Shown here in pieces: positions 35,677-44,188 of a stretch of 64,000 nt of DNA. Source of the stretch: an uncultured Albidovulum sp. (GTDB lineage Bacteria > Pseudomonadota > Alphaproteobacteria > Rhodobacterales > Rhodobacteraceae); the NCBI GenBank assembly GCA_913064775.1, contig CAJYAD010000006.1, forward strand, positions 1 through 64,000. The letters run 5' to 3'. Made by a program: the position numbers and the translations under genes. Under the pieces are notes generated by a model. That model was not told the DNA's origin. It saw nothing but the letters and a program-made list of their open reading frames with translations, and did not search any database. Every line of letters starts with the position of its first letter. Position 1 is the stretch's first letter.

Positions 35677-36313
35677 ACAGACGCTTCGCTTCCTCAAGAG
35701 TGTCGAACATGTACAAATGGCCATCGCGCAGCACGGCGGCCGAACGGCAGAACTTTTCCAATGTCTTGGCGCGGTGCGAGACGATCACCACCGTCGCGGT
35801 TTCCAGCCGCTCGCGCAGGATATTACCGGCCTTGCGGTTGAATTCGACATCCGTGGTCGAGGGCATGCCCTCATCGATCAGGTAGATGTCGAATTCCAGC
35901 GCCAGCATCAGCGCGAAGGAGAACCGCGAGCGCATTCCCTGGCTGTAGGTGCCGATCGGCATGTCGAAATATTCGTTGATGCCGCACAGCCAACGGCAGA
36001 AGGCCTCGACGTAATCGGGGTCGAGACCGTAGAGCTTGGCGATGTAGCGCGCGTTCTCGGTTGCCGTGTGGCGCGACACCACGCCGCCCATGAAGCCCAG
36101 CGGGAAGGAGATGCGCGAAGTCCGGACCACCCGGCCTTCATCGGGTTTCTCGAGCCCCGCCATCATGTTGATGATCGTGGTCTTGCCGGTGCCGTTCGGG
36201 GCCAGGATGCCCAGCGAATTGCCCAGATCCACCCGGAACGACGCCTGGTCGAGAATGACCTTGCGCTGTTTTCCGGTCCAAAAGGATTTGGACACGTTCT
36301 CGAACTCGATCAT
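35654..36313 (-). CDS. Capsule polysaccharide export ATPase (KpsT-like)
   Basis: A 219-residue ABC ATPase of the polysaccharide exporter class. Walker A is APNGTGKTT, the signature is the variant YSQGMRSR rather than LSGGQ, and Walker B is DIYLIDEGMP, all typical for KpsT/Wzt short forms. It should drive export of lipid-linked polysaccharide across the inner membrane. The partner permease (KpsM) is not found on either side, so it is encoded elsewhere. The gene is co-transcribed with the KpsE-like gene. Confidence 0.88.
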   Translation of the reverse strand: MIEFENVSKSFWTGKQRKVILDQASFRVDLGNSLGILAPNGTGKTTIINMMAGLEKPDEGRVVRTSRISFPLGFMGGVVSRHTATENARYIAKLYGLDPDYVEAFCRWLCGINEYFDMPIGTYSQGMRSRFSFALMLALEFDIYLIDEGMPSTTDVEFNRKAGNILRERLETATVVIVSHRAKTLEKFCRSAAVLRDGHLYMFDTLEEAKRLYDYETQG

Positions 36314-36461
36314 GGCACTGCCTCATCGCGCCGGCCCGGTGAGGGGCCTGTTGCCCTGCAAGGGTCTGTCATTGATCCTACCGCTAAGGGGCCTTTCCGG
36401 CGGCATTATGTCGGAAGTTTGGAACTTGTGCCAAGGGTTCGTGTGGTCGCGGGCGCCGCGG

Positions 36462-36493
36462 GCGTATTTTGGGACAATGAAAGGGAAGGGGGC
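36462..36493 (+). repeat. Intergenic repeat copy C (single arm)
   Basis: GCGTATTTTGGGACAATG followed by AAAGGGAAGGGGGC lies in the divergent gap between the KpsT-like gene and the uracil-DNA glycosylase-like gene. It matches the right arm of copies E and F read on the other strand. Confidence 0.55.
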
Positions 36494-36528
36494 TTGCCCC
36501 CGGGGCGCCGGGCCGTCAGCCTGCGGGG

Positions 36529-37149
36529 ATGAGTGAGGCCGATGTCATCCTTGCGCGCGAGATCGGCGCGTGCCGGCTGTGCGCCGGGCGTTTTGCCGCG
36601 ACCGCCACGCAGCATGAGCCGCGGCCGGTGGCGTGGTTTCAAGGCTCGGCCCGGCTGCTGATCGCGGGGCAGGCGCCGGGGCTGCGGGTGCATGAGGCCG
36701 GGCGGCCCTTTGCTGACCGCTCGGGGGACCGGCTGCGCGACTGGATGGGGGTGGATGAGGCCACGTTCTACGACCGCGACCGCATCGCCGTGGTGCCGAT
36801 GGCCTTCTGCTTTCCGGGCTATGACGCGAAGGGATCGGATCTGCCGCCGCCGCCGATCTGCGCGCGCACCTGGCATATGCGGGTGCTGGCGGCGCTGCCG
36901 CGGGTGGACTTGATCCTGACGATCGGCGCCGCCGCGCAGCGCTGGCATCTGGGCGAGAAGCGCAAGGTTGGCGAGGTGGTCGCCGATTGGCGCGCCGTGC
37001 TGGGGCGCAACAGCCCCGGCCCGCGTATTCTGCCCTTGCCCCATCCGTCCTGGCGCAATACCGCATGGCTGAAACGCAACCCTTGGTTCGAGGCCGAGCT
37101 GCTGCCGGTCCTGCGCCAGGAGGTCGCCCGGATACTGGAGACGCCATGA
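36529..37149 (+). CDS. Uracil-DNA glycosylase family protein
   Basis: A 206-residue protein of the small uracil-DNA glycosylase-like family. Motif 1 reads LIAGQAPGLRVHEAGRPFADRSGDRLRDWMG and the late motif reads LPLPHPSWRN with the conserved His. The Cys residue in REIGACRLCAGRF near the N-terminus is not matched by a full Fe-S binding set. Homologues in this group are of uncertain substrate. The gene overlaps sseB by 4 bases. Confidence 0.8.
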   Translation: MSEADVILAREIGACRLCAGRFAATATQHEPRPVAWFQGSARLLIAGQAPGLRVHEAGRPFADRSGDRLRDWMGVDEATFYDRDRIAVVPMAFCFPGYDAKGSDLPPPPICARTWHMRVLAALPRVDLILTIGAAAQRWHLGEKRKVGEVVADWRAVLGRNSPGPRILPLPHPSWRNTAWLKRNPWFEAELLPVLRQEVARILETP

Positions 37150-37964
37150 CCCCGCCCGAAGCCCCGCCCGAACCCTCTCACGCGACGCTTCTCGATGCCG
37201 CCCATGAGGCGATGGAGGCCGCGCCCGAAGACGGCGCCGCGCGGCTGGCATTCTACGCCCGGCTTGCCGATGGCGAGCTGTTCGTACTGCTTGAGGAAGA
37301 GGCCCGGGGCGAGACCATCGCGCCGCGGGTCTTCCCGTTGGACGATGGCCCCGTGGTGCTGGCCTTCGACGAAGAGGAGCGGCTGACCGAATTCACCGGG
37401 GCGCCGGCGCCCTACGTGGCGCTGCCGGGCCGGGTGGTGGTGGCGCAGCTGGCCGGGCAGGGGGTCGGGTTGGGGGTGAACCTGGGGGTCGCGCCCTCGT
37501 CGACGCTGCTGGCGCCCGAGGCGCTGGATTGGCTGGCCGAAACCCTGGGCTCCGCGCCGGAAGAGGCCGAGGCCCGTCCAGTGGCCTTCCACAAGCCCGC
37601 GGGCCTGCCCGAAGGGCTGCTGTCGGCGCTGGATGCGGCGCTGGCGAAGGCGGGCGGGCTGGCGCGCTCCGCGCTGCTGGCCGGGGTCGAGTATGAGGAC
37701 GGCACGCGCGGCCATTGGCTGGCCTTTGTCGAGGCGGTCGAGGCCGCGCAGCCGGCGCTGGCGCGGGCCGCGAGTGAGGCCGTGCACTTTTCGGGCGCCG
37801 AGGAAGGCGCCGTCGACGTGGTCTTTTTGACCGAGGATGCCCCGATCGTCGCGCGGCTTTCCAAGGTGGCTTTGCGGTTCGATCTGCCCCAGCCCGAGGC
37901 GCCGGCGGCACGCGGCCCAGTGGCGCCGGGCTCGGACCCCTCGAAACCGCCGATCCTGCGCTGA
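37146..37964 (+). CDS. SseB family protein
   Basis: A 272-residue soluble protein. The N-terminal part (DAAHEAMEAAPEDGAARLAFYARLADGELFVLLEE) and the PLDDGPVVLAFDEEERLTEFTG stretch match the SseB N-terminal domain. The C-terminal part matches the companion domain found in alphaproteobacterial homologues. The function of the family is not known beyond a named domain. The start overlaps the glycosylase-like gene (ATGA). Confidence 0.8.
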   Translation: MTPPEAPPEPSHATLLDAAHEAMEAAPEDGAARLAFYARLADGELFVLLEEEARGETIAPRVFPLDDGPVVLAFDEEERLTEFTGAPAPYVALPGRVVVAQLAGQGVGLGVNLGVAPSSTLLAPEALDWLAETLGSAPEEAEARPVAFHKPAGLPEGLLSALDAALAKAGGLARSALLAGVEYEDGTRGHWLAFVEAVEAAQPALARAASEAVHFSGAEEGAVDVVFLTEDAPIVARLSKVALRFDLPQPEAPAARGPVAPGSDPSKPPILR

Positions 37965-38064
37965 GCGACGTTTCGGCGGGCAGCGCGGCTGTAATTACAT
38001 GGGGTATTTGGATACCTAATTCGCAAGACATTGTTTTAACGCATTTTATCACCAGCAATCCCTC

Positions 38065-38092
38065 TTGACTGGCGCCGTAAATCCCGTAGAAG
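38065..38092 (+). promoter_or_regulatory. Putative sigma-70 promoter of rplM-rpsI
   Basis: TTGACT at 38065-38070 and TAGAAG at 38087-38092, 16 bases apart, in an AT-rich stretch before rplM. The start point would be near 38100, giving a leader of about 45 bases that opens with the hairpin GCGGGATGTCCCGC (38106-38119). Confidence 0.55.
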
Positions 38093-38105
38093 TCGGCTAT
38101 CCAAC

Positions 38106-38119
38106 GCGGGATGTCCCGC
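38106..38119 (+). promoter_or_regulatory. Hairpin at the 5' end of the rplM leader
   Basis: GCGGGA and TCCCGC form a 6-base-pair stem with a TG loop just downstream of the predicted transcription start. L13 autoregulates its operon through a leader in other bacteria; that this hairpin is involved is inference. Confidence 0.4.
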
Positions 38120-38144
38120 AAACCCTCATCGAATAGGGCCGACA

Positions 38145-38609
38145 ATGAAAACCTTCACCGCGACTCCGGCGGATATCGACAAGAAATGGATCCTGATCGA
38201 CGCCGAAGGCATCGTTCTGGGCCGTCTTGCCTCGATCGTCGCCATGCGCCTGCGCGGCAAGCACAAGCCGTCCTTCACGCCCCATATGGACATGGGCGAC
38301 AACGTGATCGTCATCAACGCCGACAAGGTGCAGATGACCGGCAAGAAGCGCACCGACAAGACCTATTACTGGCACACCGGCCACCCGGGCGGCATCAAGA
38401 GCCGTACCGCAGAGCAGATCCTGGAAGGCGCGCATCCCGAGCGGATCGTGACTCTGGCGATCAAGCGGATGCTGCCGGGCGGCAAGCTGAGCCGTCAGCA
38501 GATGACCAACCTGCGCGTTTACGCGGGGGCCGAGCATCCGCATGAGGCGCAGAACCCCGACGTGCTCGACCTCAAGCCGCTGAACCCGAAGAACACCCGG
38601 AGCGCATGA
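38145..38609 (+). CDS. rplM: 50S ribosomal protein L13
   Basis: A 154-residue protein with the L13 signature: [56 protein letters not shown] and [32 protein letters not shown] near the end (quoted parts shortened in meaning, both fully present). It binds 23S rRNA early in 50S assembly. It is followed 1 base later by rpsI, the usual pair. Confidence 0.98.
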   Translation: MKTFTATPADIDKKWILIDAEGIVLGRLASIVAMRLRGKHKPSFTPHMDMGDNVIVINADKVQMTGKKRTDKTYYWHTGHPGGIKSRTAEQILEGAHPERIVTLAIKRMLPGGKLSRQQMTNLRVYAGAEHPHEAQNPDVLDLKPLNPKNTRSA

Positions 38610-38610
38610 T

Positions 38611-39129
38611 ATGGCCGAAGAAATCAAATCCCTCGACGCGCTGAAAGACGCCGTCTCGGTCGAGGCCGGCGATGTGGCCGTGTTGACGACCGACACCGAC
38701 AGCCTGCCCGAACCCATGCGCGATGCGCAGGGCCGGGCCTACGCGACCGGCAAGCGCAAGGACGCCATTGCGCGCGTCTGGATCAAGCCGGGCACCGGCA
38801 AGGTCCTGATCCGCAACAACAAGGGCGAGTTCGTCGACTACGGCGTCTACTTCGCGCGCCCGGTGCTGCAGATGATCCTGCGCCAGCCGTTCACGGTGGC
38901 GAATGTCGAAGGCCAGTTCGACGTGATGGCCACCGTCAAGGGCGGCGGGCTGTCGGGTCAGGCGGGCGCCGTGAAGCACGGCATCTCGAAGGCGCTGCAG
39001 CTGTACGATCCCACGCTGCGCGCGGCGCTGAAGGCGGCGGGCTTCCTGACCCGCGACAGCCGCGTCGTCGAGCGGAAGAAATACGGCAAGGCGAAGGCCC
39101 GCAAGAGCTTCCAGTTCTCGAAGCGCTGA
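38611..39129 (+). CDS. rpsI: 30S ribosomal protein S9
   Basis: A 172-residue protein. The S9 core starts near residue 42 ([18 protein letters not shown]) and ends in the conserved FQFSKR tail that reaches the P site. The first 40 residues are an acidic extension that is common in alphaproteobacterial S9. It is the second gene of rplM-rpsI and is followed by an intrinsic terminator. Confidence 0.98.
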   Translation: MAEEIKSLDALKDAVSVEAGDVAVLTTDTDSLPEPMRDAQGRAYATGKRKDAIARVWIKPGTGKVLIRNNKGEFVDYGVYFARPVLQMILRQPFTVANVEGQFDVMATVKGGGLSGQAGAVKHGISKALQLYDPTLRAALKAAGFLTRDSRVVERKKYGKAKARKSFQFSKR

Positions 39130-39155
39130 TCTTTCGGACTTACGACGATTTGGCA

Positions 39156-39183
39156 GGGGCCCGCAGGTTGCGGGCCCCTTTGT
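39156..39183 (+). terminator. Intrinsic terminator of rplM-rpsI
   Basis: GGGGCCCGCA (39156-39165) and TGCGGGCCCC (39169-39178) form a perfect 10-base-pair stem with a GGT loop, followed by TTTGT. Confidence 0.88.
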
Positions 39184-39206
39184 CATTTGCAGGCCTCGTC
39201 GCCGGG

Positions 39207-39256
39207 GGTTTCACACCCCCGGACCCCTGTGGGATATTTGCGCCAGAGAGAAAATA
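39207..39256 (+). repeat. Intergenic repeat copy D, cut by the IS30 element
   Basis: A C/G-rich hairpin (CCGGGGG-TTTCACA-CCCCCGG type), then GGACCCC and the core GGGATATTTGCGCCAGAG with AGAAAAT. It has the same unit order as the right half of copy B read on the other strand. No second arm follows before the IS30 element about 55 bases away. Confidence 0.65.
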
Positions 39257-39308
39257 GCGAGCGCATACGCGATGGCATGAGCGTGCGGTTTCTGTAGGCT
39301 CAAGGATC

Positions 39309-40362
39309 GCTGCGACAGGTCCACTATCTCAGCTTCATCATCTCGTCCCTGAACGCCTCGGTCGGTGTTCGCCACCCGAGGCACCTCCTTGGGGTTCCGT
39401 TCAGGCGGTCGCAAATCGCCTTCATTTCGCGATTTGAGAGCGCCGCCACGAACGTGTCGCGTGGCAGATAGCGCCGGGCCCGCTTGTTCAGGTTCTCGAC
39501 CGATCCCTTTTGCCAAGGTGCCTGCGGATCGCAGAACCAGGCCTCGGTGCCGATCCCGGGCTTCAGTTTGCGCCAGCTGCAGAACTCGATGCCCCGGTCG
39601 AAGGTGATGGATCTTCGGGCAGGCTGGGGCAGAGGCTCCATGACGGCCATCAACCGGTTCATCAGGTGTGTGGTGCTCCTGTCGTTGTTGCGGAACAGGA
39701 CGGCGAACCGGGTCTTTCGTTCGACCAGCTATGCGATGTTGGCATTGCCCTGTGCGCGTTCGAAGATCATCAGGTCGCCTTCCCATTCCCCGAACGTCTC
39801 GCGGGTGTTTACATGGTCCGGGCGCTGATGGATCGAGCGTTCGGGCGGAAAAACAAGGCCTCGCGGCCTGCGGGCATAGCGCGGCTGCCGCTTCTTCCGG
39901 CGGTTGGGAAGATGACGCGAGAGTTCTGTCGACTGGCCGTCCGGACCGTAGACATAGGTGTAGATTGTCTCGTGACTGACGCGCTGTGCCTGGCACTCGA
40001 ACGTCAGGCGACCTGCGATCTGCTCCGGGGACCAGCCCTCCTTCAACTGAGTGATCACCGCCCTTCGAAGGTCTGGGAACCGGATGAGCTTGCAGCGTCT
40101 GGCGCGACGCCTCGCTGCAGATTTCTGGGCGACCATACCGTAGTAGCCGCTAAGATACGGCAGTTCCTTGTCGACGAAGCTGTTGCGCTTGAGCTCGCGA
40201 TAGACACACTAGACCGATGCCTGCCGAGTTCAGTGGCTATCCTGCTGACCGGCATCTTCGCATTCAACATGTCCTCGATCGCGCGCCGCTCGCGCAAATC
40301 CAGCTCTGTGTGGGTCATCTTCCTTCTCCGTGCTTTTCAGCAAGATAGGGGATTTGTCGCAA
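39309..40362 (-). mobile_element. Decayed IS30-family insertion sequence
   Basis: An element of about 1.05 kb bounded by imperfect inverted repeats. The left end has CTGCGACAGGTCCACTATCT (39310-39329) and the right end, on the other strand, TTGCGACAAATCCCCTATCT (40362-40343); 15 or more of 20 positions agree. The transposase stop codon lies inside the left repeat, as in other IS30 elements. No clear target duplication is visible. The transposase is broken (see the separate entry), so the element cannot move on its own. Confidence 0.8.
39324..40318 (-). pseudogene. IS30-family transposase, disrupted by a frameshift and a nonsense codon
   Basis: Three fragments in minus-strand order form one IS30 transposase of about 330 residues. 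The N-terminal part has the helix-turn-helix RERRAIEDMLNAKMPVSRIATELGRH (40318 to about 40205). There the reading frame slips: AGTGTGTCTATCGC has a duplicated GT compared with the frame that continues as YRELKRN. The middle part (to 39729) carries WSPEQIAGRL, RVSHETIYTYVY and the DDE Asp in EGDLMIF. A TAG then replaces the residue in GNANIA-x-LVERKTRF. The C-terminal part carries DRGIEFCSW and GSVENLNKRARRYLP with the catalytic Asp and Glu. Confidence 0.85.
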
Positions 40363-40594
40363 CCCAGTTTAGAATGTGCCTTCAAATGCCATTTAGTACC
40401 CATAACTGGTATTATGTAGTTAGTGGAGATGGACGGATTAGAAAACTGAACCCATATTACATCAGATAAGTCGCCTATGGCATTGTTTTTACGCTCTTAC
40501 ATCGCTCTCGCGCGACAATCCCCCGCAGCGGCTGGACGCCGGGCTATGATCTCTTCTAAATGAATGCATCATTCGCGCCCAGGGAGACCCGACC
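40363..40594. other. AT-rich stretch between the IS30 element and rpe
   Basis: Bases 40363-40500 are clearly richer in A and T than the rest of the window and contain no gene. The part from about 40500 regains normal composition and should hold the rpe promoter. The AT-rich piece looks like foreign DNA that arrived with, or was left beside, the insertion sequence. Confidence 0.6.
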
Positions 40595-41287
40595 ATGAGC
40601 TTCGACCGTTCCGTCAAGATCGCCCCCTCGATCCTTTCCGCCGATTTCGCCAATTTCGGCGCCGAGATCCGCGCGATCGAGGCCCAAGGGGCCGATTGGG
40701 TGCATGTCGACGTGATGGATGGCCATTTCGTGCCGAACCTCACCTTCGGCCCGCCGGCGGTGAAGGCCTTCCGGCCGCATGTGAAAACCTTCATGGACGT
40801 GCATCTGATGATCGCCCCGGTCGACGCCTATATCGAGGCCTATGCCGAAGCCGGCGCCGATCTGATCAGCGCCCATGTCGAGGCTGGACCCCATATTCAC
40901 CGCACGCTGCAGGCGATCCGCGCCCAGGGCGTCAAGGCCGGCGTCGTGCTGAACCCGGGCACACCGGCCGAAGCGGTGGCGGATGTGCTCGATCTGGTTG
41001 ATCTGGTGCTGGTGATGACGGTGAACCCGGGCTTTGGTGGCCAGAAATTCATCCACTCCGGTATTGAGAAAACCCGCAAGATCAGGAAGATGCTGTGCGA
41101 TCGTGAGGTGCATATCCAGATCGATGGCGGCGTCACGCCAGACACCGCGCCGCTGGTGGTGGCCGCGGGCGCCGACGTTCTGGTGGCGGGATCCGCCGTC
41201 TTCAAGGGCGGTTCTGTTGACAAGCCAGAGGTTTACGGCGCCAATATCAAGGCGATCCGCGACGCGGCCGAGGCGGCCCGGGCCTGA
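40595..41287 (+). CDS. rpe: Ribulose-phosphate 3-epimerase
   Basis: A 230-residue TIM-barrel enzyme that interconverts ribulose 5-phosphate and xylulose 5-phosphate in the pentose phosphate and Calvin cycles. Conserved parts: APSILSADFANFG, the metal ligands in VHVDVMDGHFVPNLTFGP and MDVHLMI, VMTVNPGFGGQKFI, and the second active-site Asp in IQIDGGVTPDTAP. The phosphate-binding ADVLVAGSAVF is complete. A GGGAGA site precedes the ATG. Confidence 0.96.
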   Translation: MSFDRSVKIAPSILSADFANFGAEIRAIEAQGADWVHVDVMDGHFVPNLTFGPPAVKAFRPHVKTFMDVHLMIAPVDAYIEAYAEAGADLISAHVEAGPHIHRTLQAIRAQGVKAGVVLNPGTPAEAVADVLDLVDLVLVMTVNPGFGGQKFIHSGIEKTRKIRKMLCDREVHIQIDGGVTPDTAPLVVAAGADVLVAGSAVFKGGSVDKPEVYGANIKAIRDAAEAARA

Positions 41288-41342
41288 CCGCCCTGCCCCA
41301 GCCATGCGTCCTGCGGCCGCGAGGAGGACCGGGGAGGATGCG

Positions 41343-42257
41343 ATGAAAATCACCCGCAGACAGATGCTTGGCGCCTGCGCGGCCGCAGGTTTGCTGGTGC
41401 TGGCGCGTCCGGTCTGGGCCGGCGTCACGCTCGAGATCGGCCAGACCCGGATCGAGACGCTGAGCGATGGCCATCTGGTGCTTCCGCGGACCTTCGTTCT
41501 GGGCGACGCGCCGCAGCCGGATGCCGATGAAATTCTGTCTAGCCAAGGGGTTACGGGGCAAATCTTTGCGCCGCCCTGCAACCTGACGCTGCTGCGCGAC
41601 GGCACCAATACGGTGCTTTTCGACGCAGGCTCGGGCCGCGATTTCCAGCCCACCGCGGGCAAGCTGAGCGCGGCGCTCGATGCGGTCGGGGTTGCACCCG
41701 GCGATGTCACCCATGTGGTCTTTACCCATGGCCATCCCGATCACCTGTGGGGCGTGCTCGACGATTTCGGCGATCCGCTGTTCTCCGGGGCCCAGTATCT
41801 GATGGGCGCCGCGGAATTCGCCTATTGGCGCGATCCCGACACCCTGGGCGGGATCGGCGCGGCGCGGCAGGCCTTTGCCGTGGGTGTGCGGCGGCGGCTC
41901 GATCTGCTGGCCGAGCGGATCACCGAGGTGCAGGACGGACAGGAGATCCTGCCCGGCGTCACCGCCCGCGCCAGCCATGGCCATACCCCCGGGCATATGT
42001 CCTATGTGCTGCATCAGGGGCGCGACAGCGTCATGGTACTGGGCGATGCGGTGACCAATGCGCATCTGGGATTTCTGCGGCCCGGCTGGCCTTCGGGCAG
42101 CGATCAGGATCCCGACCGGGCCGCGAAGGCCCGCGTGGCGCTGCTTGATCAACTGGCGCAGGACAAGATGCGGCTGATCGGCTTCCACCTGCCGGGGGCC
42201 GGCATCGGCCGGGCCGAGAAAACCGCCGATGGCGACCGTTTCGTGCCCGAAGCCTGA
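41343..42257 (+). CDS. Exported MBL-fold metallohydrolase
   Basis: A 304-residue metallo-beta-lactamase-fold protein. The start at 41343 gives a Tat-like signal (MKITRRQMLGACAAAGLLVLARPVWA, RR at 5-6), so the enzyme is probably periplasmic. Metal-binding motifs are THGHPDHLWGV, HGHTPGHMSYVL and VLGDAVTNAHL. It begins 55 bases after rpe with GGGGAGG before the ATG. The family includes lactonases and arylsulfatase-like hydrolases; the substrate is not predictable. Confidence 0.8.
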   Translation: MKITRRQMLGACAAAGLLVLARPVWAGVTLEIGQTRIETLSDGHLVLPRTFVLGDAPQPDADEILSSQGVTGQIFAPPCNLTLLRDGTNTVLFDAGSGRDFQPTAGKLSAALDAVGVAPGDVTHVVFTHGHPDHLWGVLDDFGDPLFSGAQYLMGAAEFAYWRDPDTLGGIGAARQAFAVGVRRRLDLLAERITEVQDGQEILPGVTARASHGHTPGHMSYVLHQGRDSVMVLGDAVTNAHLGFLRPGWPSGSDQDPDRAAKARVALLDQLAQDKMRLIGFHLPGAGIGRAEKTADGDRFVPEA

Positions 42258-42288
42258 CCCCCTGAAGCCTGAACCCGAAAGCCGCCCC

Positions 42289-42966
42289 ATGACCGCCGCA
42301 CCTGCCCTTATCTTCGATCTTGACGGCACGCTGATCGACTCGATCCCCGCGATCCATGCCATCGTCAACGCGGTGATGTCCGATCTGGGCTATCCGCAGC
42401 TTGGCCTTTCGGAGGTGCGCAGTTTCGTCGGTCGCGGCGTGCCGAACCTGATCCGCCAGGTGCTGGAGGCGCAGGGCGAGGACCCGGAGGGCGCGCTGTT
42501 CGCGCGGGTCGAGACCGCCTTGCTGGCGCGCTATCAGACCGATGTCGAGGGCAACACCCTCTACCCCGGCGTGCCGCAGGCGCTGGCCGCGCTGGCCGCT
42601 CGGGGCTGCCGGCTGGGGATCTGCACCAACAAGCCGCACGGCCCCGCGATCGCCGCGCTGGCGCATGTCGGGCTGCTCGATCGGTTCGAGGTGGTGCTGG
42701 GCGGCGACAGCCTGCCCAGCCGCAAGCCCGACCCCGCGATGCTGCATCACGCGCATGAGCAGCTGGGCGGCGGGCCGCTGCTCTATGTCGGCGACAGCGA
42801 GGTGGATGCCGAGACCGCTGCCAATGCCGGCGCGGCCTTTGCGCTTTACACCGAAGGCTACCGGCTCGCGCCCATCGAGGCGCTGCCGCACAGCTTTGCC
42901 TTCTCGGACTGGGGCGGCTTCGCCGACCGCGCGCTGCCGCATCTGCTGGCGGGCAAGGCCGGCTGA
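42289..42966 (+). CDS. gph: Phosphoglycolate phosphatase (HAD family)
   Basis: A 225-residue HAD phosphatase with start at MTAAPALIFDLDGTLIDS, where D10 and D12 of the DxD motif lie. Motif II is ICTNKP, motif III lies near SRKPDPAML, and motif IV is YVGDSEVDAETA. It dephosphorylates 2-phosphoglycolate made by oxygenase activity or DNA repair. The rpe-gph neighbourhood is typical of photosynthetic and related proteobacteria. It begins 31 bases after the MBL-fold gene. Confidence 0.85.
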   Translation: MTAAPALIFDLDGTLIDSIPAIHAIVNAVMSDLGYPQLGLSEVRSFVGRGVPNLIRQVLEAQGEDPEGALFARVETALLARYQTDVEGNTLYPGVPQALAALAARGCRLGICTNKPHGPAIAALAHVGLLDRFEVVLGGDSLPSRKPDPAMLHHAHEQLGGGPLLYVGDSEVDAETAANAGAAFALYTEGYRLAPIEALPHSFAFSDWGGFADRALPHLLAGKAG

Positions 42967-43057
42967 TCCGGCAAGTCCCCGCCGGCGTTTCAAATTCACG
43001 TCTTGGATTGCGTCTCGCGCACCCTATATCCGTAGAAGAACGGGAAAGGAGAATTCC

Positions 43058-43987
43058 ATGACCGATACCGCCATGACCGACACCCAGAACGCCCCCGCCC
43101 GGGCTGATGCCCAGGCCGCCCTGCCGCGGCCCGATGTCTTCGCCTTCTTCGACGAGGCGACGAATACCGTCTCTTATGTGGTGAAGGATCCCGATAGCGA
43201 CGCCTGCGCGGTGATCGATTCCGTGCTGGATTTCGACTATCCCTCGGGGCGGACCGACACGCGCTCGGCCGATGCGATCGTCGCCCATGTGCAAAAGCAC
43301 GGGCTGAAGGTGGAATGGGTGCTGGAAACCCATGTTCACGCCGACCACCTGTCCGCCGCGCCCTATATTCAGGAGCGTCTGGGCGGCAAGATCGGCATCG
43401 GTGAGAAGATCCGCATGGTGCAGGACGTCTTTGGCAAGATCTTCAATGAAGGCACCCGTTTTCAGCGTGACGGCAGCCAGTTCGACAAGCTCTTTGCCGA
43501 GGGCGACAGTTTCTCCATCGGCGGGCTGACGGGCCGGGTGCTGCACACGCCGGGCCATACGCCGGCCTGCCTGACCTATGTGATCGGCGAAGCGGCCTTC
43601 GTGGGCGACACGCTGTTCATGCCCGATTTCGGCACCGCGCGCTGCGATTTCCCCGGCGGTTCAGCCGAAGCGCTCTATGCCTCGATCCAGAAGATCCTGA
43701 CCCTGCCGGATGAGACCCGCATCTTCGTCTGCCACGATTACGGCGCCCCGGGGCGCGAGGATTTCGCCTGGGAAACCACCGTGGCCGAAGAGAAGGCGCG
43801 CAATGTCCATGTCGGCGCCGGCAAGTCCTCGGCCGAATTCGTCCAGATGCGCGAGGCCCGCGACAAGGAGCTGGGCATGCCCCGGCTGATCATCCCCTCG
43901 CTGCAGGTCAACATGCGCGCCGGCCGGATGCCCGAACCCGAGGACAACGGCACCACCTATCTGAAGGTCCCGATGAACGGCCTCTGA
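43058..43987 (+). CDS. Persulfide dioxygenase-like MBL-fold protein
   Basis: A 309-residue protein of the ETHE1/Blh-type branch. Iron-binding motifs are ETHVHADHLSAAPYIQ, HTPGHTPACLTYV, VGDTLFMPDFGTARCDFPGG and VCHDYGAPGRE. The C-terminal part (NVHVGAGKSSAEFVQMREARDKELGMPRLI) matches the Blh C-terminal half known from BigR-controlled operons. Such enzymes oxidise glutathione persulfide to sulfite. No BigR or sulfide-quinone reductase gene is adjacent. An AAAGGAG site precedes the ATG by 7 bases. Confidence 0.85.
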   Translation: MTDTAMTDTQNAPARADAQAALPRPDVFAFFDEATNTVSYVVKDPDSDACAVIDSVLDFDYPSGRTDTRSADAIVAHVQKHGLKVEWVLETHVHADHLSAAPYIQERLGGKIGIGEKIRMVQDVFGKIFNEGTRFQRDGSQFDKLFAEGDSFSIGGLTGRVLHTPGHTPACLTYVIGEAAFVGDTLFMPDFGTARCDFPGGSAEALYASIQKILTLPDETRIFVCHDYGAPGREDFAWETTVAEEKARNVHVGAGKSSAEFVQMREARDKELGMPRLIIPSLQVNMRAGRMPEPEDNGTTYLKVPMNGL

Positions 43988-44042
43988 GCCGCTTCGCCGG
44001 TCCCCATGGCGGCGGCGCGGCACGGCGCCGGGCCGGAACCCC

Positions 44043-44071
44043 TTGCAATGCCCATCCGCCCCGGCTATACG
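44043..44071 (+). promoter_or_regulatory. Sigma-70 promoter of rpsB-tsf
   Basis: TTGCAA at 44043-44048 and TATACG at 44066-44071 with 17 bases between. It precedes the structured rpsB leader and predicts a start near 44078, giving a leader of about 110 bases. Confidence 0.65.
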
Positions 44072-44085
44072 CGCGGCACTTCACA

Positions 44086-44159
44086 GGCAGGGCCTGGGCG
44101 TACGGGGGAGAAATCCCCGCACGTCCGCCGGTTGGGGGAAACCCTGAAACGGCCCTGCC
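44086..44159 (+). ncRNA. Structured leader of rpsB (putative S2 autoregulatory element)
   Basis: An outer 9-base-pair stem pairs GGCAGGGCC (44086-44094) with GGCCCTGCC (44151-44159) without mismatch. Inside are a hairpin with 9-base arms, one mismatch (44099-44107 with 44115-44123, loop GAGAAAT), and a small GGTT/AACC hairpin (44130-44143). The structure sits 8 bases after the predicted start of transcription and 30 bases before the rpsB ATG. S2 represses rpsB-tsf through the leader in E. coli; the same role here is inferred. Confidence 0.6.
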
Positions 44160-44188
44160 GAGGCGCAAACCGGAAAGGACCCTTGGAC

